NCBI GenBank assembly: GCA_002690325.1
Contig: NZED01000035.1
Coordinates: 1-41,688 of the forward strand
Direction of reading: 5' to 3'
Source: Synechococcus sp. ARS1019
GTDB taxonomy: Bacteria > Cyanobacteriota > Cyanobacteriia > PCC-6307 > Cyanobiaceae
Length of the DNA stretch: 41,688 nucleotides
In this document: positions 9,174-19,176 of the stretch, one piece after another
How positions within the stretch are numbered: position 1 is the first letter of the stretch
Layout: each line of letters opens with the position of its first letter
Translations under genes and position numbers: made by a program
Notes under the pieces: model-generated
Database searches by the model: none
What the model was told of the DNA's origin: nothing
Seen by the model: the letters and a program-made list of their open reading frames with translations, nothing else

Positions 9174-10522
9174 ATTCGTTAGACACATCAATCCAGGCGA
9201 TCAATAACCCGATTAATGGGTTGGTCTGGGGATGGCCAACTGTTCTGTTGATCGCCCTGACGGGGATCCTGCTGATGGTGGGCCTTGGTTTCATGCCCTT
9301 GCGCCGACTCGGCTACGGCTTCGCGATGCTGGTTCGCCCCAGTGAAGCTGACAGCGAAGGCGAGATCACACCATTTCAGGCCTTGATGACCTCGCTTTCC
9401 GCCACGGTGGGAACCGGGAACATTGCTGGTGTCGCCGGGGCGATTGCCCTGGGCGGACCGGGAGCCGTCTTCTGGATGTGGGTGATCGCGGTGTTCGGCA
9501 CCGCCACTAAATACGCCGAGGCCGTCCTCGCTGTTCACTTCCGCGATACCGACGAGCACGGTCACTATGTCGGTGGCCCGATGTACTACATCCGCAATGG
9601 CCTCGGTGCTGGCTGGAGCTGGATGGCGGGTCTCTTTGCCTTGTTCGGCATGCTTGCTGGATTCGGGATCGGTAACGGCGTTCAAGCGTTCGAGGTTTCT
9701 TCCGCTCTGGAGGCTGCTGGAATTCCCCGTTTGTTGACCGGAATTGTTCTGGGCGTGCTGGTCTTCGCCGTTGTGATTGGTGGAATCCGCCGCATTGCAC
9801 AAGCGGCGTCAACCTTGGTGCCATTGATGTCAGTGCTTTATATCGGCGCCTGTTTGTTCGTCCTGATTGCCAATGCTGCTGCCGTTCCAGAGGCCTTCGG
9901 CACCATTTTTGGCAATGCATTCAGCGGCGAGGCTGCTGCGGGGGGGGCGTTCGGTCAGGTGGTGTTGATGGGATTTAAACGCGGCATTTTCTCGAACGAA
10001 GCAGGCCTAGGCAGTGCTCCGATCGCTCACGCGGCCGCAAAGACAGATGATCCGGTTCGCCAAGGCACCGTCGCGATGCTGGGCACGTTCATCGACACCC
10101 TGGTGATCTGCACGATGACCGCCCTGGTGATCATCACCACTCAGGCCCATCTGTTGATGAACAACGCAGGTGAACGGCTCAGTGGTTCCACCCTGTCTAT
10201 CGCTGCTTTCGATAGCGGTTTGCCAGGTAGTGGCTTCGTCGTGACAGCGGGTTTGATCATTTTTGCCTTCACCACCATCCTTGGCTGGAGCTTCTATGGC
10301 GAGCGTTGCACGATCTATTTGTTCGGGGACGGTGCCGTGCTGCCGTTCCGTTTGCTGTGGGTTGCGATGGTTGTGTTTGCGTCTGTGGCTGGCACCAGTG
10401 GAGCCATTTGGGGCGTCGCTGACACTCTGAATGGTCTGATGGCGCTGCCCAACCTGATCGCTTTGCTGCTCTTGAGTGGAACGGTGTTCAAACTCACTCG
10501 CTCTTACAACTTCTCCGATTGA
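9170..10522 (+). CDS. Sodium:alanine/glycine symporter (AGCS family)
   Basis: A 450-residue inner-membrane carrier of the alanine or glycine:cation symporter family, which imports small neutral amino acids with Na+. The family signature FQALMTSLSATVGTGNIAGVAGAI is seen at about residues 68-91, and further conserved pieces are KYAEAVLAVHFR, YVGGPMYYIRNG, FKRGIFSNEAGLGSAPIAHAAAKT and ILGWSFYGERC. About ten hydrophobic segments are recognisable. ATG 9170 gives the family N-terminus (IQAINNPINGLVWGWP); the next ATG is inside the first membrane helix. No Shine-Dalgarno sequence is evident and the start lies in a stable hairpin. A strong bidirectional terminator follows. Confidence 0.95.
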   Translation: MDSLDTSIQAINNPINGLVWGWPTVLLIALTGILLMVGLGFMPLRRLGYGFAMLVRPSEADSEGEITPFQALMTSLSATVGTGNIAGVAGAIALGGPGAVFWMWVIAVFGTATKYAEAVLAVHFRDTDEHGHYVGGPMYYIRNGLGAGWSWMAGLFALFGMLAGFGIGNGVQAFEVSSALEAAGIPRLLTGIVLGVLVFAVVIGGIRRIAQAASTLVPLMSVLYIGACLFVLIANAAAVPEAFGTIFGNAFSGEAAAGGAFGQVVLMGFKRGIFSNEAGLGSAPIAHAAAKTDDPVRQGTVAMLGTFIDTLVICTMTALVIITTQAHLLMNNAGERLSGSTLSIAAFDSGLPGSGFVVTAGLIIFAFTTILGWSFYGERCTIYLFGDGAVLPFRLLWVAMVVFASVAGTSGAIWGVADTLNGLMALPNLIALLLLSGTVFKLTRSYNFSD

Positions 10523-10536
10523 GCGGCTGTTGCTTC

Positions 10537-10576
10537 AATCAAAAAAAGGGGGCCATGGCCCCCCTTTTTTTTGATT
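10537..10576. terminator. Bidirectional rho-independent terminator
   Basis: AATCAAAAAAAGGGGGCC pairs with GGCCCCC followed by a run of eight T and GATT, an almost perfect 40-base palindrome centred on CCATGG. It ends the symporter gene rightward and the DUF6447 gene leftward. Confidence 0.9.
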
Positions 10577-10588
10577 CAACTGATCGAC

Positions 10589-10828
10589 TCAGCCCTGGCC
10601 GTCTGCCATGGGTGTGACGTTCTTCAGTTTTTCATTCAGCTGCATCGCCAAGCTTTGACGCCCGACGGCCAGCACCTTGAGGGTGTCTTCATGCATCCGC
10701 AGCTGAGCATCGGCGACTTGCATGCCACGCACCAACTCCTTGAGTTCGTCGGGAAGGGTGTTGAGGTCGTAACGCTTTCCCTCGAAGGTGAGCACTGGAT
10801 TGGGATTGTTTGCTGCAGAGTCAGTCAT
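10589..10828 (-). CDS. DUF6447 family small protein
   Basis: A 79-residue soluble protein. The core LTFEGKRYDLNTLPDELKELVRGMQVADAQLRMHEDTLKVLAVGRQSLAMQL resembles DUF6447, small helical proteins found in marine cyanobacteria and their phages. The N-terminus is polar (SAANNPNP) and the rest reads as a beta hairpin followed by a long amphipathic helix, compatible with an adaptor or binding protein. Function unknown. ATG 10828 is the only sensible start. It lies between two transcription units and is ended by the palindromic terminator shared with the symporter. Confidence 0.72.
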   Translation of the reverse strand: MTDSAANNPNPVLTFEGKRYDLNTLPDELKELVRGMQVADAQLRMHEDTLKVLAVGRQSLAMQLNEKLKNVTPMADGQG

Positions 10829-10911
10829 CAGTCGTGCCGGGAGTCGTAGAAGGCGTTTCGGCTCGCTGACTGTAGGGGTGTTGATTGCAGACGGCTCAGA
10901 CCGTTGTGTTG

Positions 10912-12675
10912 CTATTCGGCGTTGGACGTTTCTGAACCCTGGAGGTCGCGAATGAATTGCCGCTCACAGAGATCGCGATAACGGCCTCCACGTTGCATCA
11001 ACTCATCATGGGTGCCGCTGTCGACGATCTGGCCGTGCTCAAGCACAACAATGCGGTTGGCTTCTTGAACCGTGGCCAGTCGGTGGGCGATGACCAAAAC
11101 GGTTCGACCTTCCATTGCGCGACGCAGACCGAGTTGAACGGCGGCCTCCGCCTCAGCATCAAGCGCACTGGTGGCTTCATCGAGTAAGAGCAGGGCAGGG
11201 TTGCCCAGCACGGCACGTGCAATCGCAATCCGTTGGAGTTGCCCACCTGAGACATTGCTTCCACGCTCTTCGAGCATGGTGTTGTAGCCCTCGGGAAGTT
11301 TGCGGATGAATGAATCAGCGTTGGCCAACCGCGCTGCATCGATCACGTCATCGTCACTGGCCTGACGTCCAAAGCGAATGGCCTCAAAAATGGTTCCTGA
11401 GAACACGGTGGTGCGTTGTGGAACCAAAGCAACCTGGCGTCGAACATCCCTCGCTTTGAGCAGACTCAAATCGTGGCCGTCTAAGGCGATGGATCCCTGC
11501 TGTGCCCTGTTGAACCGAAGTAACAACGAAAACAGTGTGCTTTTTCCCGCACCTGATGGACCGACTAAGGCGATCACCTGACCGGCCTGAATGGACAGGC
11601 TTAAGTCCCTCAAGACTGGCTCGTTGGGGTCGTAACCAAACTGCACTCCCTGAAAGTCCAGGTCACCGCGCAGGCGTCCGAGGGTGAGGGGCTCTACAGG
11701 ATCGGTGGCTTCTTTCGGTTCTCGCTCGATATCTCGGAGACGCTTCAGTGAGGCTTGTCCCTGCTGGAACTCATTGAAATTGGTGGTGAGATGACTGATT
11801 GGGTCGATCAGCATCAGAAGCCCAGCGACGTAGCTGCTGAAGCCCTGCCCATCGAGGTCACCGGACTGAATGCGTGCTGCACCAAGTCCGAGAACCGTGA
11901 GGATGCCGATTACTTCAATGAATCCGATTACCGGATGCTGAAGTGCCACCAGGCGATAGGTGCGATAGCGCGCCTGCCTGTGCTGATCGATCTTGGTTTC
12001 AAAGCGATCCTGCAACCAGGGCTCGGCGGCAAAGGCCCGGACCAATGGAAGGCCTTCGATGGCCTCAGCGAGCAGTCCCGCCAGTTCACTGACTTTGTTT
12101 TGGCTGCGTTCAGTGGCAGCCATGACTTTTGCCCCGAAAAGGCTGATCAGCACAGCCACGAGTGGAGCGATCAGGATGATCGCTACGGAAAGCTTCCAGT
12201 CGAGCCAGGTCATGTAGCCGAACACAGCGACCAACTGGAGGGCACTGGGCACTGTGTCCTGAATCGTCTTGTAAATCACCTCACTGACCCGGTCTGCATC
12301 TTCCGTGAGGCGATAGGTCAGATCGCCGGACGAGAGTTTCTCGAGGGCACCCAACTCCACGCGCTGGAGCTGGCGAAACACATTTCGTCGCAGGTCCTGA
12401 CTGACGCGCAACGCTGGACCCGCGAGGAGTGAGTCCTGGCCGAACTGGGCCACTTTTTGAATCAGAAACACACTGATCGCTAGAGCGATCACTTCGATCA
12501 CACGGTTCAGTTCTCCGGCACCAATGGCTGGGATCAACTGGCCGGCCAGATGCATCAGCAACGGCCAACAGCCCACATAGGCCAGCATGCAGAGCGCTCC
12601 CCAGGTCAGCCGGCGGAGATGCGGTCGCAGCAACGGCAGCAGTCTGCGGAAGCCCGCCGGAGAGGAAGAAAGCAT
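10912..12675 (-). CDS. ABC exporter, fused membrane and ATPase domains
   Basis: A 587-residue half-transporter of the type IV (MsbA/multidrug) exporter class; it should act as a dimer moving a hydrophobic or lipid-like substrate out of the cytoplasm or across the inner membrane. The first ~320 residues hold the six-helix membrane domain. The ATPase domain follows with Walker A GPSGAGKST, Q-loop VPQRTTVFSGTI, signature VSGGQLQR, Walker B ALLLLDEATSALD and the switch histidine in VIAHRLAT. All catalytic residues are present. Substrate cannot be told from sequence. The gene diverges from the S4-protein gene with 41 bases between starts. Confidence 0.93.
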   Translation of the reverse strand: MLSSSPAGFRRLLPLLRPHLRRLTWGALCMLAYVGCWPLLMHLAGQLIPAIGAGELNRVIEVIALAISVFLIQKVAQFGQDSLLAGPALRVSQDLRRNVFRQLQRVELGALEKLSSGDLTYRLTEDADRVSEVIYKTIQDTVPSALQLVAVFGYMTWLDWKLSVAIILIAPLVAVLISLFGAKVMAATERSQNKVSELAGLLAEAIEGLPLVRAFAAEPWLQDRFETKIDQHRQARYRTYRLVALQHPVIGFIEVIGILTVLGLGAARIQSGDLDGQGFSSYVAGLLMLIDPISHLTTNFNEFQQGQASLKRLRDIEREPKEATDPVEPLTLGRLRGDLDFQGVQFGYDPNEPVLRDLSLSIQAGQVIALVGPSGAGKSTLFSLLLRFNRAQQGSIALDGHDLSLLKARDVRRQVALVPQRTTVFSGTIFEAIRFGRQASDDDVIDAARLANADSFIRKLPEGYNTMLEERGSNVSGGQLQRIAIARAVLGNPALLLLDEATSALDAEAEAAVQLGLRRAMEGRTVLVIAHRLATVQEANRIVVLEHGQIVDSGTHDELMQRGGRYRDLCERQFIRDLQGSETSNAE

Positions 12676-12716
12676 GCCGGCACAGTATCAATGTCGTCTC
12701 TGGATCACCGCTGCCG

Positions 12717-12914
12717 ATGAAACTGGATCAATACCTGAAGTGGATGGGTTGGGTCGGCACCGGTGGTGAGGCCAAACAGCACATTCAGTCAGGTGCTGTC
12801 ACCGTCAATGGAGCGATCGAGACCCGCCGCGGACGCCAACTGGTGGAGGGCGATCAGGTTGTTCTTGGGGCTGACTCGGCCGTCGTTGGTGAGAACGTGG
12901 CTTCCACGCCGTAA
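12717..12914 (+). CDS. Small S4-domain RNA-binding protein
   Basis: A 65-residue protein consisting of a single S4 domain: MKLDQYLKWMGWVGTGGEAKQHIQSG followed by VTVNGAIETRRGRQLVEGDQVVL. S4 domains bind structured RNA, often rRNA or tRNA; stand-alone members of the YaaA/YbcJ type have been tied to ribosome assembly or RNA metabolism, but the target here is unknown. ATG 12717 directly opens the domain. It is 30 bases before tpiA on the same strand and may be co-transcribed. Confidence 0.88.
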   Translation: MKLDQYLKWMGWVGTGGEAKQHIQSGAVTVNGAIETRRGRQLVEGDQVVLGADSAVVGENVASTP

Positions 12915-12944
12915 GTTGGCCCAACATTTGCTGAGGCTTAAGGC

Positions 12945-13676
12945 GTGCGCAGACCGGTGATCGCTGGCAACTGGAAGATGCACATGACCTGTGCCCAGGC
13001 CAGGGAGTTCATGGCTGCCTTTCTCCCTCAGTTGGACCAAACTCCAAACGACCGTGAGGTGGTTCTGGCTCCTCCGTTTACGGCCATTTCCACCATGGCG
13101 GAGCTGGCCAAGGGCAGCCGACTGGCTCTCTCCAGCCAAAACGTTCACTGGGAAACGTCCGGTGCTTTTACCGCTGAGATTTCACCGGCGATGCTCAAGG
13201 AGCACGGTGTGGCCTACTCAATCGTCGGCCACAGTGAACCGCGCAAATATTTTTCGGAGAGTGACGAGCAGATCAATCTGCGCGCGCGCTCAGCTCAGGA
13301 CAATGGTCTGATTCCGATCGTCTGTGTTGGAGAAAGTGATGAGCAGCGGGAACGCGGTGAAGCGGAACGGGTGATTCGCCGTCAAATCGAGCAGGGTCTT
13401 GAGAACCTCGATCCAGACAAACTGGTAGTGGCTTATGAGCCGATCTGGGCCATTGGAACGGGCAAGACCTGTGAATCAGAAGAAGCCAACCGAATCTGTG
13501 GCCTGATTCGGAGTTGGGTGGGTGCTCCTGATCTGGTGATCCAATACGGCGGTTCGGTGAAGCCCGGCAACATCGATGAGTTGATGGCGATGAGCGATAT
13601 CGACGGTGTCTTGGTTGGTGGAGCATCGTTGGATCCAGAGAGTTTTGGACGGATCGCTAACTATCAAGCTGGCTGA
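12945..13676 (+). CDS. tpiA: Triosephosphate isomerase
   Basis: A 243-residue TIM-barrel enzyme that interconverts glyceraldehyde 3-phosphate and dihydroxyacetone phosphate in glycolysis and the Calvin cycle. The catalytic residues are all present: Lys11 in GNWKM, His96 in VGHSEPR and Glu165 in [11 protein letters not shown]; the phosphate-binding YGGSVKPGN and GVLVGGASL close the protein. The start is a GTG at 12945, which gives the family N-terminus (V)[20 protein letters not shown] differs from the more common GHSERRxYF but does not touch a catalytic residue. folP starts four bases after its stop, so the two are probably translated from one message. Confidence 0.97.
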   Translation: MRRPVIAGNWKMHMTCAQAREFMAAFLPQLDQTPNDREVVLAPPFTAISTMAELAKGSRLALSSQNVHWETSGAFTAEISPAMLKEHGVAYSIVGHSEPRKYFSESDEQINLRARSAQDNGLIPIVCVGESDEQRERGEAERVIRRQIEQGLENLDPDKLVVAYEPIWAIGTGKTCESEEANRICGLIRSWVGAPDLVIQYGGSVKPGNIDELMAMSDIDGVLVGGASLDPESFGRIANYQAG

Positions 13677-13680
13677 TTCA

Positions 13681-14499
13681 TTGATCTGGCCTAAGAACTG
13701 GCGCCATCGCACTGCGGTGATGGGGGTGATCAACATCACCCCCGACTCCTTTAGTGACGGAGGTCGTTTCTTCGCCCGTGACAGAGCCGTCGCTGAAGCC
13801 GTACGGCAGTTGAAGAGCGGCGTTGATGTCTTGGATCTCGGTGCCCAGAGCACTCGCCCAGGTGCTGAGGAGGTTGGAGCTGACGAAGAATGTCGCAGGC
13901 TGTTGCCTGCACTCAAAGCGATTCGGGAGAATCTCCCGTCGGCACTGATCTCCGTCGACACCTTTCTGGCCCCTGTCGCCGCCGCGGCTCTGGACGCTGG
14001 TGCGAACTGGATCAATGACATCAGTGGTGGGCGGCGCGATCCAGATCTCTTGAGAGTGGTTGCTGATGCTGGATGTCCAGTCGTCCTGATGCACAGCCGT
14101 GGAGACAGCAAAACGATGGATCAGCTCACCGACTACAGCGATGTGGTGGATGAGGTCAGGAGAGGGCTGATGGAACGCAGCGATGCCGCTCTCCAGGCAG
14201 GCGTGGACCAGACGCAAATCATTTGGGATCCCGGACTCGGCTTTGCGAAAACCCACGAACAGAACTTGCAACTGCTGCGGGAACTGGAGCAGCTCACGCA
14301 AGGCTCAGTGCCGGTGCTGATCGGCCCCTCACGCAAACGCTTTATTGGCGACGTTCTCAACGAACCCAGACCAAAGGCTCGTCTGTGGGGCACGGCTGCG
14401 GTGGCTTGTCGCTGTGCACATGCCGGCGCAGCGATCGTTCGCGTCCATGACGTCGGACCGATTGTGCAGACCCTGCGCATGGCGTCAGCACTCTGGTGA
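13681..14499 (+). CDS. folP: Dihydropteroate synthase
   Basis: About 272 residues. It joins 6-hydroxymethyl-dihydropterin pyrophosphate with p-aminobenzoate in folate synthesis. Family motifs are clear: VMGVINITPDSFSDGG near residues 13-28, DLGAQSTRPGAEEV, WINDISGGRRDP, VVLMHSRG, IIWDPGLGFAK and LIGPSRKRFIG. The start is uncertain: TTG 13681, four bases after the tpiA stop, gives the expected short leader before the conserved core; the next upstream in-frame start, GTG 13606, would overlap tpiA by about 70 bases. It is the terminal gene of the S4-tpiA-folP unit; a terminator hairpin overlaps its last codons. Confidence 0.94.
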   Translation: MIWPKNWRHRTAVMGVINITPDSFSDGGRFFARDRAVAEAVRQLKSGVDVLDLGAQSTRPGAEEVGADEECRRLLPALKAIRENLPSALISVDTFLAPVAAAALDAGANWINDISGGRRDPDLLRVVADAGCPVVLMHSRGDSKTMDQLTDYSDVVDEVRRGLMERSDAALQAGVDQTQIIWDPGLGFAKTHEQNLQLLRELEQLTQGSVPVLIGPSRKRFIGDVLNEPRPKARLWGTAAVACRCAHAGAAIVRVHDVGPIVQTLRMASALW

Positions 14500-14533
14500 C
14501 GTCACTTTTGTAAGCCAGAGCGTTTTTGTTTTT
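14491..14533 (+). terminator. Probable folP terminator
   Basis: CTCTGG (14491-14496, within the last folP codons) pairs with CCAGAG (14515-14520) around an 18-base loop that itself contains TGACGTCA, followed by CGTTTTTGTTTTT. The long loop makes it weaker than the other terminators in the window. Confidence 0.55.
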
Positions 14534-15048
14534 GTGAGTTCGAATCACACAGTCTCTTGGCGGGTCTAATGATGCCCATGGGAGTAGCAAGCAAAGAGAA
14601 GAAGGGGTCTCCTGTTTGAGAACATCAGTCGAGATCTTCAAAAATGTTTGGTGGTTAAGAAATGTTTTGGCTCAGTGAAGTCGACAATCGTAAGAACGTC
14701 TCACGGGTTTCATTTTTGATTTCAGAGCGATCGAAAGGTTAAAGCCTGGCAGGGTTTTAGGGTTAACCAAAGAATCTATCCGCACTTTAAAGACGCCTAT
14801 TTGGTGGCGTATTGATTCTGGTAGCAGAGTGATGATGGATTGGAGCTTGTTATTCGTTCCTGTCAGGCATCGATCACTATTAAGGGGTTGGTACTTAATA
14901 AAAGGGATTTGTCATGGTTGTATGAGTGCTAAGACGATTCTCACGCTGCTTGTATTGTAGAGAAGACACTTTTCATATTCCATCGACGATCAATATGTCG
15001 ATGTTGATTCATTCAGCATCGACATCTTCGTGCCCCCGAGTAGGGGAT
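14534..15048. other. Long non-coding stretch with inverted repeats
   Basis: This 515-base region between convergent folP and chlH has no convincing gene and looks more AT-rich than its surroundings. Two structured spots are visible. At 14771-14819, AGAATC pairs with GATTCT and encloses ACGCC/GGCGT, forming an extended imperfect hairpin. At 14981-15024, CATCGAC, GTCGATG and CATCGAC occur in alternating orientation, so the middle copy can pair with either neighbour; the right-hand pair extends to 8 bp (TGTCGATG/CATCGACA). No clear terminator for chlH with a T-run is present. An unannotated small RNA is possible. Confidence 0.5.
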
Positions 15049-18000
15049 TTAATCGGTCACCACGCCCTCAATCCGATCTTCGATCTCCTGGTACATCTCC
15101 TGGAGTTGTTCGATGTTTTCGTCCGACGTTTCCCAATAACCCCGACCATGAACCTCGAGCAGCGTTCCCACGATTTGACGGAAGCTGTTGGGATTGAGCT
15201 CCATCAAGCGCTTTCGCATCTCAGGGTCATTGATGAAGGTTTCGTTGGCTTCTTCGTAAACGAAGTTGTCCACCGCACCACTGGTGGCGCTCCAGCCCAA
15301 GGTGAAGTTGAGTCGTTTGGCGACTTCACGCACACCTTCGTAGCCAGAGTCGAGCATCCCCTCGTACCACTTGGGGTTGAGGAGCTTGGTGCGGGAGTCC
15401 AGGCGGATGGTTTCGCTGAGGGAGCGGACCTGAGCATTGGCCGTCGTGGTGTCGGCGATGTAGCTCGTTGGAGCTTTCCCGTCATCTCGCAGACCGGCGA
15501 TCAATTTGGTTGGATCGGAATCGAAATAATGACTGACGTCAGTGAGGGAGATCTCGGCTGAGTCGAGGTTCTGGAAGGTCACATCAGCGGTCTTCATGAC
15601 ATTTTCGAAGACCTCACGCTTCTGGTTCATCTCGCCAGGATTATCAGCATTGAATGCGAAGGTTTTGCGGGAGAGGTACATCTCTTGCAGCTCGCCTTCT
15701 TCTTCCCAAGTGCTGTTCTCAACGGCAAGGTTGACGTTGGAGCTGTAGCTTCCGCTGGCGTTTGAGAACACCCGGCAGGCTGCATCACGCAGGCTTGTGC
15801 CTTCTTTCTCAGCCTGCTCGAGCGCATGTTTACGAACGAAGTTCTGCTCGAGGGGCTCTTCAGCTTCAGCTGCCATCTTCACAGCCTGGTCAATCAGGGC
15901 CATCTGATTGATAAAGAGATCCCTGAACACGCCGGAGCAGTTCACGACCACATCGATTCTTGGCCGGCCCAGCTCCTCGAGGGAAATCAGCTCCAATTTG
16001 TTCACGCGACCAACGGAGTCAGGCATTGGCTTCACTCCGACAAACCAGAGAATCTGAGCTAACGATTCGCCGTAGGTCTTGATGTTGTCCGTGCCCCAGA
16101 GGACGCAGGCAATGGTTTCAGGCCAAGCACCTTGCTCTTCACGCTGACGTTCAATCAGCTTGTCGACTACACCCTTGGCGGCGGCTACGGCAGCACGTGT
16201 GGGGATGGCTTGTGGGTCGAGCGCATGGATATTTTTGCCGCTTGGAAGTACGCCAGGGTTGCGGATGGGGTCGCCACCAGGGCCGGGCAGCACGTATTCA
16301 CCATCCAGGGCCTTCAGCAGGCTCTCCATTTCCATGTCGGCGCAGACTTGCTCCAGGCAGAAGCGCAGATAGCCGAAGAGCTTGTCGAGTTCAGTGGAAT
16401 CCACTTGTGTGAATCCATTGCTGCAGCAAGCGCGCAGCCAAGGAGAGGGCAGCTTGAGGCCGAAACGTGCCAGCAGGTCGTAGAACCAACCAAACGCATT
16501 GCGCATGCTGACCCGCCCATCCATTCCGGTCAGTGAGCGGACCATGGAGCCAACGGCTGCTCGACTGGTCTCCGTGATAGTGCGGTTTAGTTCGACATCG
16601 GCGAGAACACCTTCGTCGTTGCCTTTATAGATGTCTTCGATCGTTCGACCGATCGATTCAGCAAGCAGCGCTGGGAGTGAGCGCAAACCATCTTCATCGC
16701 GCTCAAGGGCAGCAATGTTGACGAGTGTCGCGATGGCTTCTTCAGCAGTCGGAGGTTTTCCGATGGTGTGGAGACCACAGGGGAGCAGACGGCTCTCAAT
16801 CTCCATCAGCTGGCGATACACCGCGCCAACGAGGGCATCACGGCCTTCCAGTTCCAAGGCCGCTGCATCGTCTTCAGGGAGGTCGACGTCTTTGTCGAGA
16901 TTGCACTGACGTGCTGTTTCAACAATGGTGTTGACGATCTGAATTCCCCGACCACCTTCACGGAGTTGTTGGTAAGACCCCACCAACTCGCCAAGCTCTT
17001 TGAGGCCTTTGTAGAGGCCAGCATTTTCGGCAGGTGGTGTCAGGTAGCTAATCGTGGAGGCATAGCCGCGGCGTTTGGCGATCGTGGCCTCTGAGGGATT
17101 GTTGGCCGCGTAGTAGTACAGGTTTGGGAGTGCACCAATCAGAGAATCTGGGTAGCAGGTTTCACTCATTCCCATCTGCTTACCAGGCATGAACTCGAGT
17201 GAGCCATGGGTTCCGAAGTGGAGAACGGCATCCGCTTTCCAAATCTTCTGTAGGTAGGTGTAGTAAGCCGCGAAGCCGTGGTGGGGGCTTGCACTACGCG
17301 AATACAGCAAGCGCATCGGGTCGCCTTCGTAGCCAAACGTGGGCTGAACGCCGACAAACACATTGCCGAAATGACGCCCGAACACCAAGAGGTTTTGGCC
17401 ATCGCTGTTGAGATTGCCTGGGGGTTTGCCCCAGTTCTCCTCAAGACGCGTGGAGTAGGGAGTCAAGCTCTCGTATTCATCCACGCTCATCCGATGGGCG
17501 ATGGAGAGTTCAGGAGCACCCTCTAAGGCTTCGGGGTCCGTGATCACCGCATCAAGCAGTGCTTTTGGTGTGGAAGGGAGGTTCTGAACGTCGTATCCCT
17601 TCGCTTTCATCTCTTGCATCACCCGGTGGATGGAGCCGAAGACGTCCAGATAGGCAGCTGTGCCGACATTGCCCTTGTCTGGAGGAAAGCTGAATACCGT
17701 AATGGCTAATTTCTTGTCGATCCGAGGTTTGATCCGCAGCGATGACCAGCGGATCGCCCGTTCGGCGATGGCATCCACACGGTCTTGAAGGGTGTGTGCC
17801 TTTCCGGTGGCGTCATCACGGCCTGAGAGCACGATGGGCTCAATAGCACCGTCGAGTTCAGGAATTGCGATCTGCAAGGCCACTTGCACCGGGTGCAGGC
17901 CAAGATCGCTTTGTTCCCATTCCTGCGTGGTTTGGAACACCAAAGGAAGAGCCACCATGTAGGGCCTGTTGAGCTTCTTCAGCGACTCAATGGCCTTGGG

Positions 18001-19059
18001 ATGATCTTGGCGTGCAGGGCCACCCACCAGAGCAAATCCGGTGAGGGACACGATGCCATCAACCAAAGGTTGCTCTGGGTTGAGAGGGTCGTAGAAGAAG
18101 GCGTTGACTGGCTTGGAGAAGTCGAGGCCTCCACAGAAAATCGGGATAACGCGGGCACCACGGAACTCGAGTTCCTGAATGGTGGCCACGTAATGCGCAT
18201 CGTCACCCGTGACGATGTGACTGCGCTGGAGGACAAGACCAATCACTGGGCCCTGACGTGCTTCTTCGGAGAGATCGTTTCTGCTTTCTGTCCAGTTGAG
18301 GTACTCCTTGAGGTCCTCGAACATGGTGGGAGCAAGGGGATGCCAAATCCCGAGGTCAGGGAAGACCTCTGGTTCAGCAACCTCCATCGCCGGACGGTCT
18401 TCACCTTCAGCTGCGGGAAAGACGTATTTATCCGCCAGCATCAAGAGGAAATTCCGGAGGTTGTCCGGAGTGCCACCAAGCCAGTACTGAAAGCTCAGCA
18501 TGAAGCTGCGAGCGTCCTGGGCCTTCTCGACCGGCAGGTATTTCAGAACTGTGGGGAGTGTGTTCAGCAGCTTGAGCATGGCGTCTTGGAAGCCGGCACC
18601 GCCGGCTTCCTTCCGCTTTTTCATGAACCCGGCAATGGCACTTTTGCTTTGACCGAGCTGGGCCATTGAGAAGCTCCCCAGCTTGTTCAGTCGCATCACC
18701 TCGGGCATGGAAGGGAAAACAACGGCTGCTTTGAGCTGGTCCCGATGGGGAGCGACTGCATCAACAACCTTTTGGGCCAAATCTTCGATAAAGATCAGCG
18801 AGGCGACGAAAACATCAGCTTCTGCGACATCAGCACAGAAATCGGCGTAGTTGCTCTCGTCTCGAAGCTCCTCAATCAGGTAGCCACTGAGTTCAATTCC
18901 CAGATGTGACCCCGACGCGTTGAGGGCTGTTGCTGCCTGGGTCAGGGCGTTTTGGTACTGGGGTTCAAGAACCACATACACGGCTTTCATCACAGACGTG
19001 TGGTTCTGGCCCTCAGCAGGAACAACTCGGCGATCGGCGGAGCGGACCTGCGTGAACAT
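15049..19059 (-). CDS. chlH: Magnesium chelatase subunit H (cobaltochelatase CobN family)
   Basis: A 1336-residue protein, the normal length for cyanobacterial ChlH. It binds protoporphyrin IX and, with ChlI and ChlD and ATP, inserts Mg2+ in the first committed step of chlorophyll synthesis. Recognisable parts are [17 protein letters not shown] at the N-terminus, [20 protein letters not shown], the central [15 protein letters not shown] and [20 protein letters not shown], and the C-terminal [27 protein letters not shown] 19059 opens [14 protein letters not shown], matching the usual cyanobacterial N-terminus. The gene is divergent from dapB with 117 bases between starts, so expression must be driven from that short interval. 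Confidence 0.98.
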   Translation of the reverse strand: MFTQVRSADRRVVPAEGQNHTSVMKAVYVVLEPQYQNALTQAATALNASGSHLGIELSGYLIEELRDESNYADFCADVAEADVFVASLIFIEDLAQKVVDAVAPHRDQLKAAVVFPSMPEVMRLNKLGSFSMAQLGQSKSAIAGFMKKRKEAGGAGFQDAMLKLLNTLPTVLKYLPVEKAQDARSFMLSFQYWLGGTPDNLRNFLLMLADKYVFPAAEGEDRPAMEVAEPEVFPDLGIWHPLAPTMFEDLKEYLNWTESRNDLSEEARQGPVIGLVLQRSHIVTGDDAHYVATIQELEFRGARVIPIFCGGLDFSKPVNAFFYDPLNPEQPLVDGIVSLTGFALVGGPARQDHPKAIESLKKLNRPYMVALPLVFQTTQEWEQSDLGLHPVQVALQIAIPELDGAIEPIVLSGRDDATGKAHTLQDRVDAIAERAIRWSSLRIKPRIDKKLAITVFSFPPDKGNVGTAAYLDVFGSIHRVMQEMKAKGYDVQNLPSTPKALLDAVITDPEALEGAPELSIAHRMSVDEYESLTPYSTRLEENWGKPPGNLNSDGQNLLVFGRHFGNVFVGVQPTFGYEGDPMRLLYSRSASPHHGFAAYYTYLQKIWKADAVLHFGTHGSLEFMPGKQMGMSETCYPDSLIGALPNLYYYAANNPSEATIAKRRGYASTISYLTPPAENAGLYKGLKELGELVGSYQQLREGGRGIQIVNTIVETARQCNLDKDVDLPEDDAAALELEGRDALVGAVYRQLMEIESRLLPCGLHTIGKPPTAEEAIATLVNIAALERDEDGLRSLPALLAESIGRTIEDIYKGNDEGVLADVELNRTITETSRAAVGSMVRSLTGMDGRVSMRNAFGWFYDLLARFGLKLPSPWLRACCSNGFTQVDSTELDKLFGYLRFCLEQVCADMEMESLLKALDGEYVLPGPGGDPIRNPGVLPSGKNIHALDPQAIPTRAAVAAAKGVVDKLIERQREEQGAWPETIACVLWGTDNIKTYGESLAQILWFVGVKPMPDSVGRVNKLELISLEELGRPRIDVVVNCSGVFRDLFINQMALIDQAVKMAAEAEEPLEQNFVRKHALEQAEKEGTSLRDAACRVFSNASGSYSSNVNLAVENSTWEEEGELQEMYLSRKTFAFNADNPGEMNQKREVFENVMKTADVTFQNLDSAEISLTDVSHYFDSDPTKLIAGLRDDGKAPTSYIADTTTANAQVRSLSETIRLDSRTKLLNPKWYEGMLDSGYEGVREVAKRLNFTLGWSATSGAVDNFVYEEANETFINDPEMRKRLMELNPNSFRQIVGTLLEVHGRGYWETSDENIEQLQEMYQEIEDRIEGVVTD

Positions 19060-19176
19060 CTGCGCGTCTTGAGCAATGTGAAGAACCTTACGGTGACTGC
19101 GACTTGGACGCGAGAATTTCGAGTCCGCCGTTACACGAGTCGCCCCATAGGCTCTAGGGATCTTCTCTGCTTCGCA

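Noticed and set aside
14534-14550. GTGAGTTCGAATCACAC resembles a tRNA T-arm, possibly a tRNA remnant or attachment site
   Set aside because: One T-stem pair fails, and no acceptor, D-arm or anticodon arm can be found nearby; no integrase gene or direct repeat is present.
17884-18669. A 261-codon open frame antisense to chlH
   Set aside because: It lies wholly inside a well-conserved gene and its predicted protein has no recognisable features; GC-rich codon bias produces such frames.
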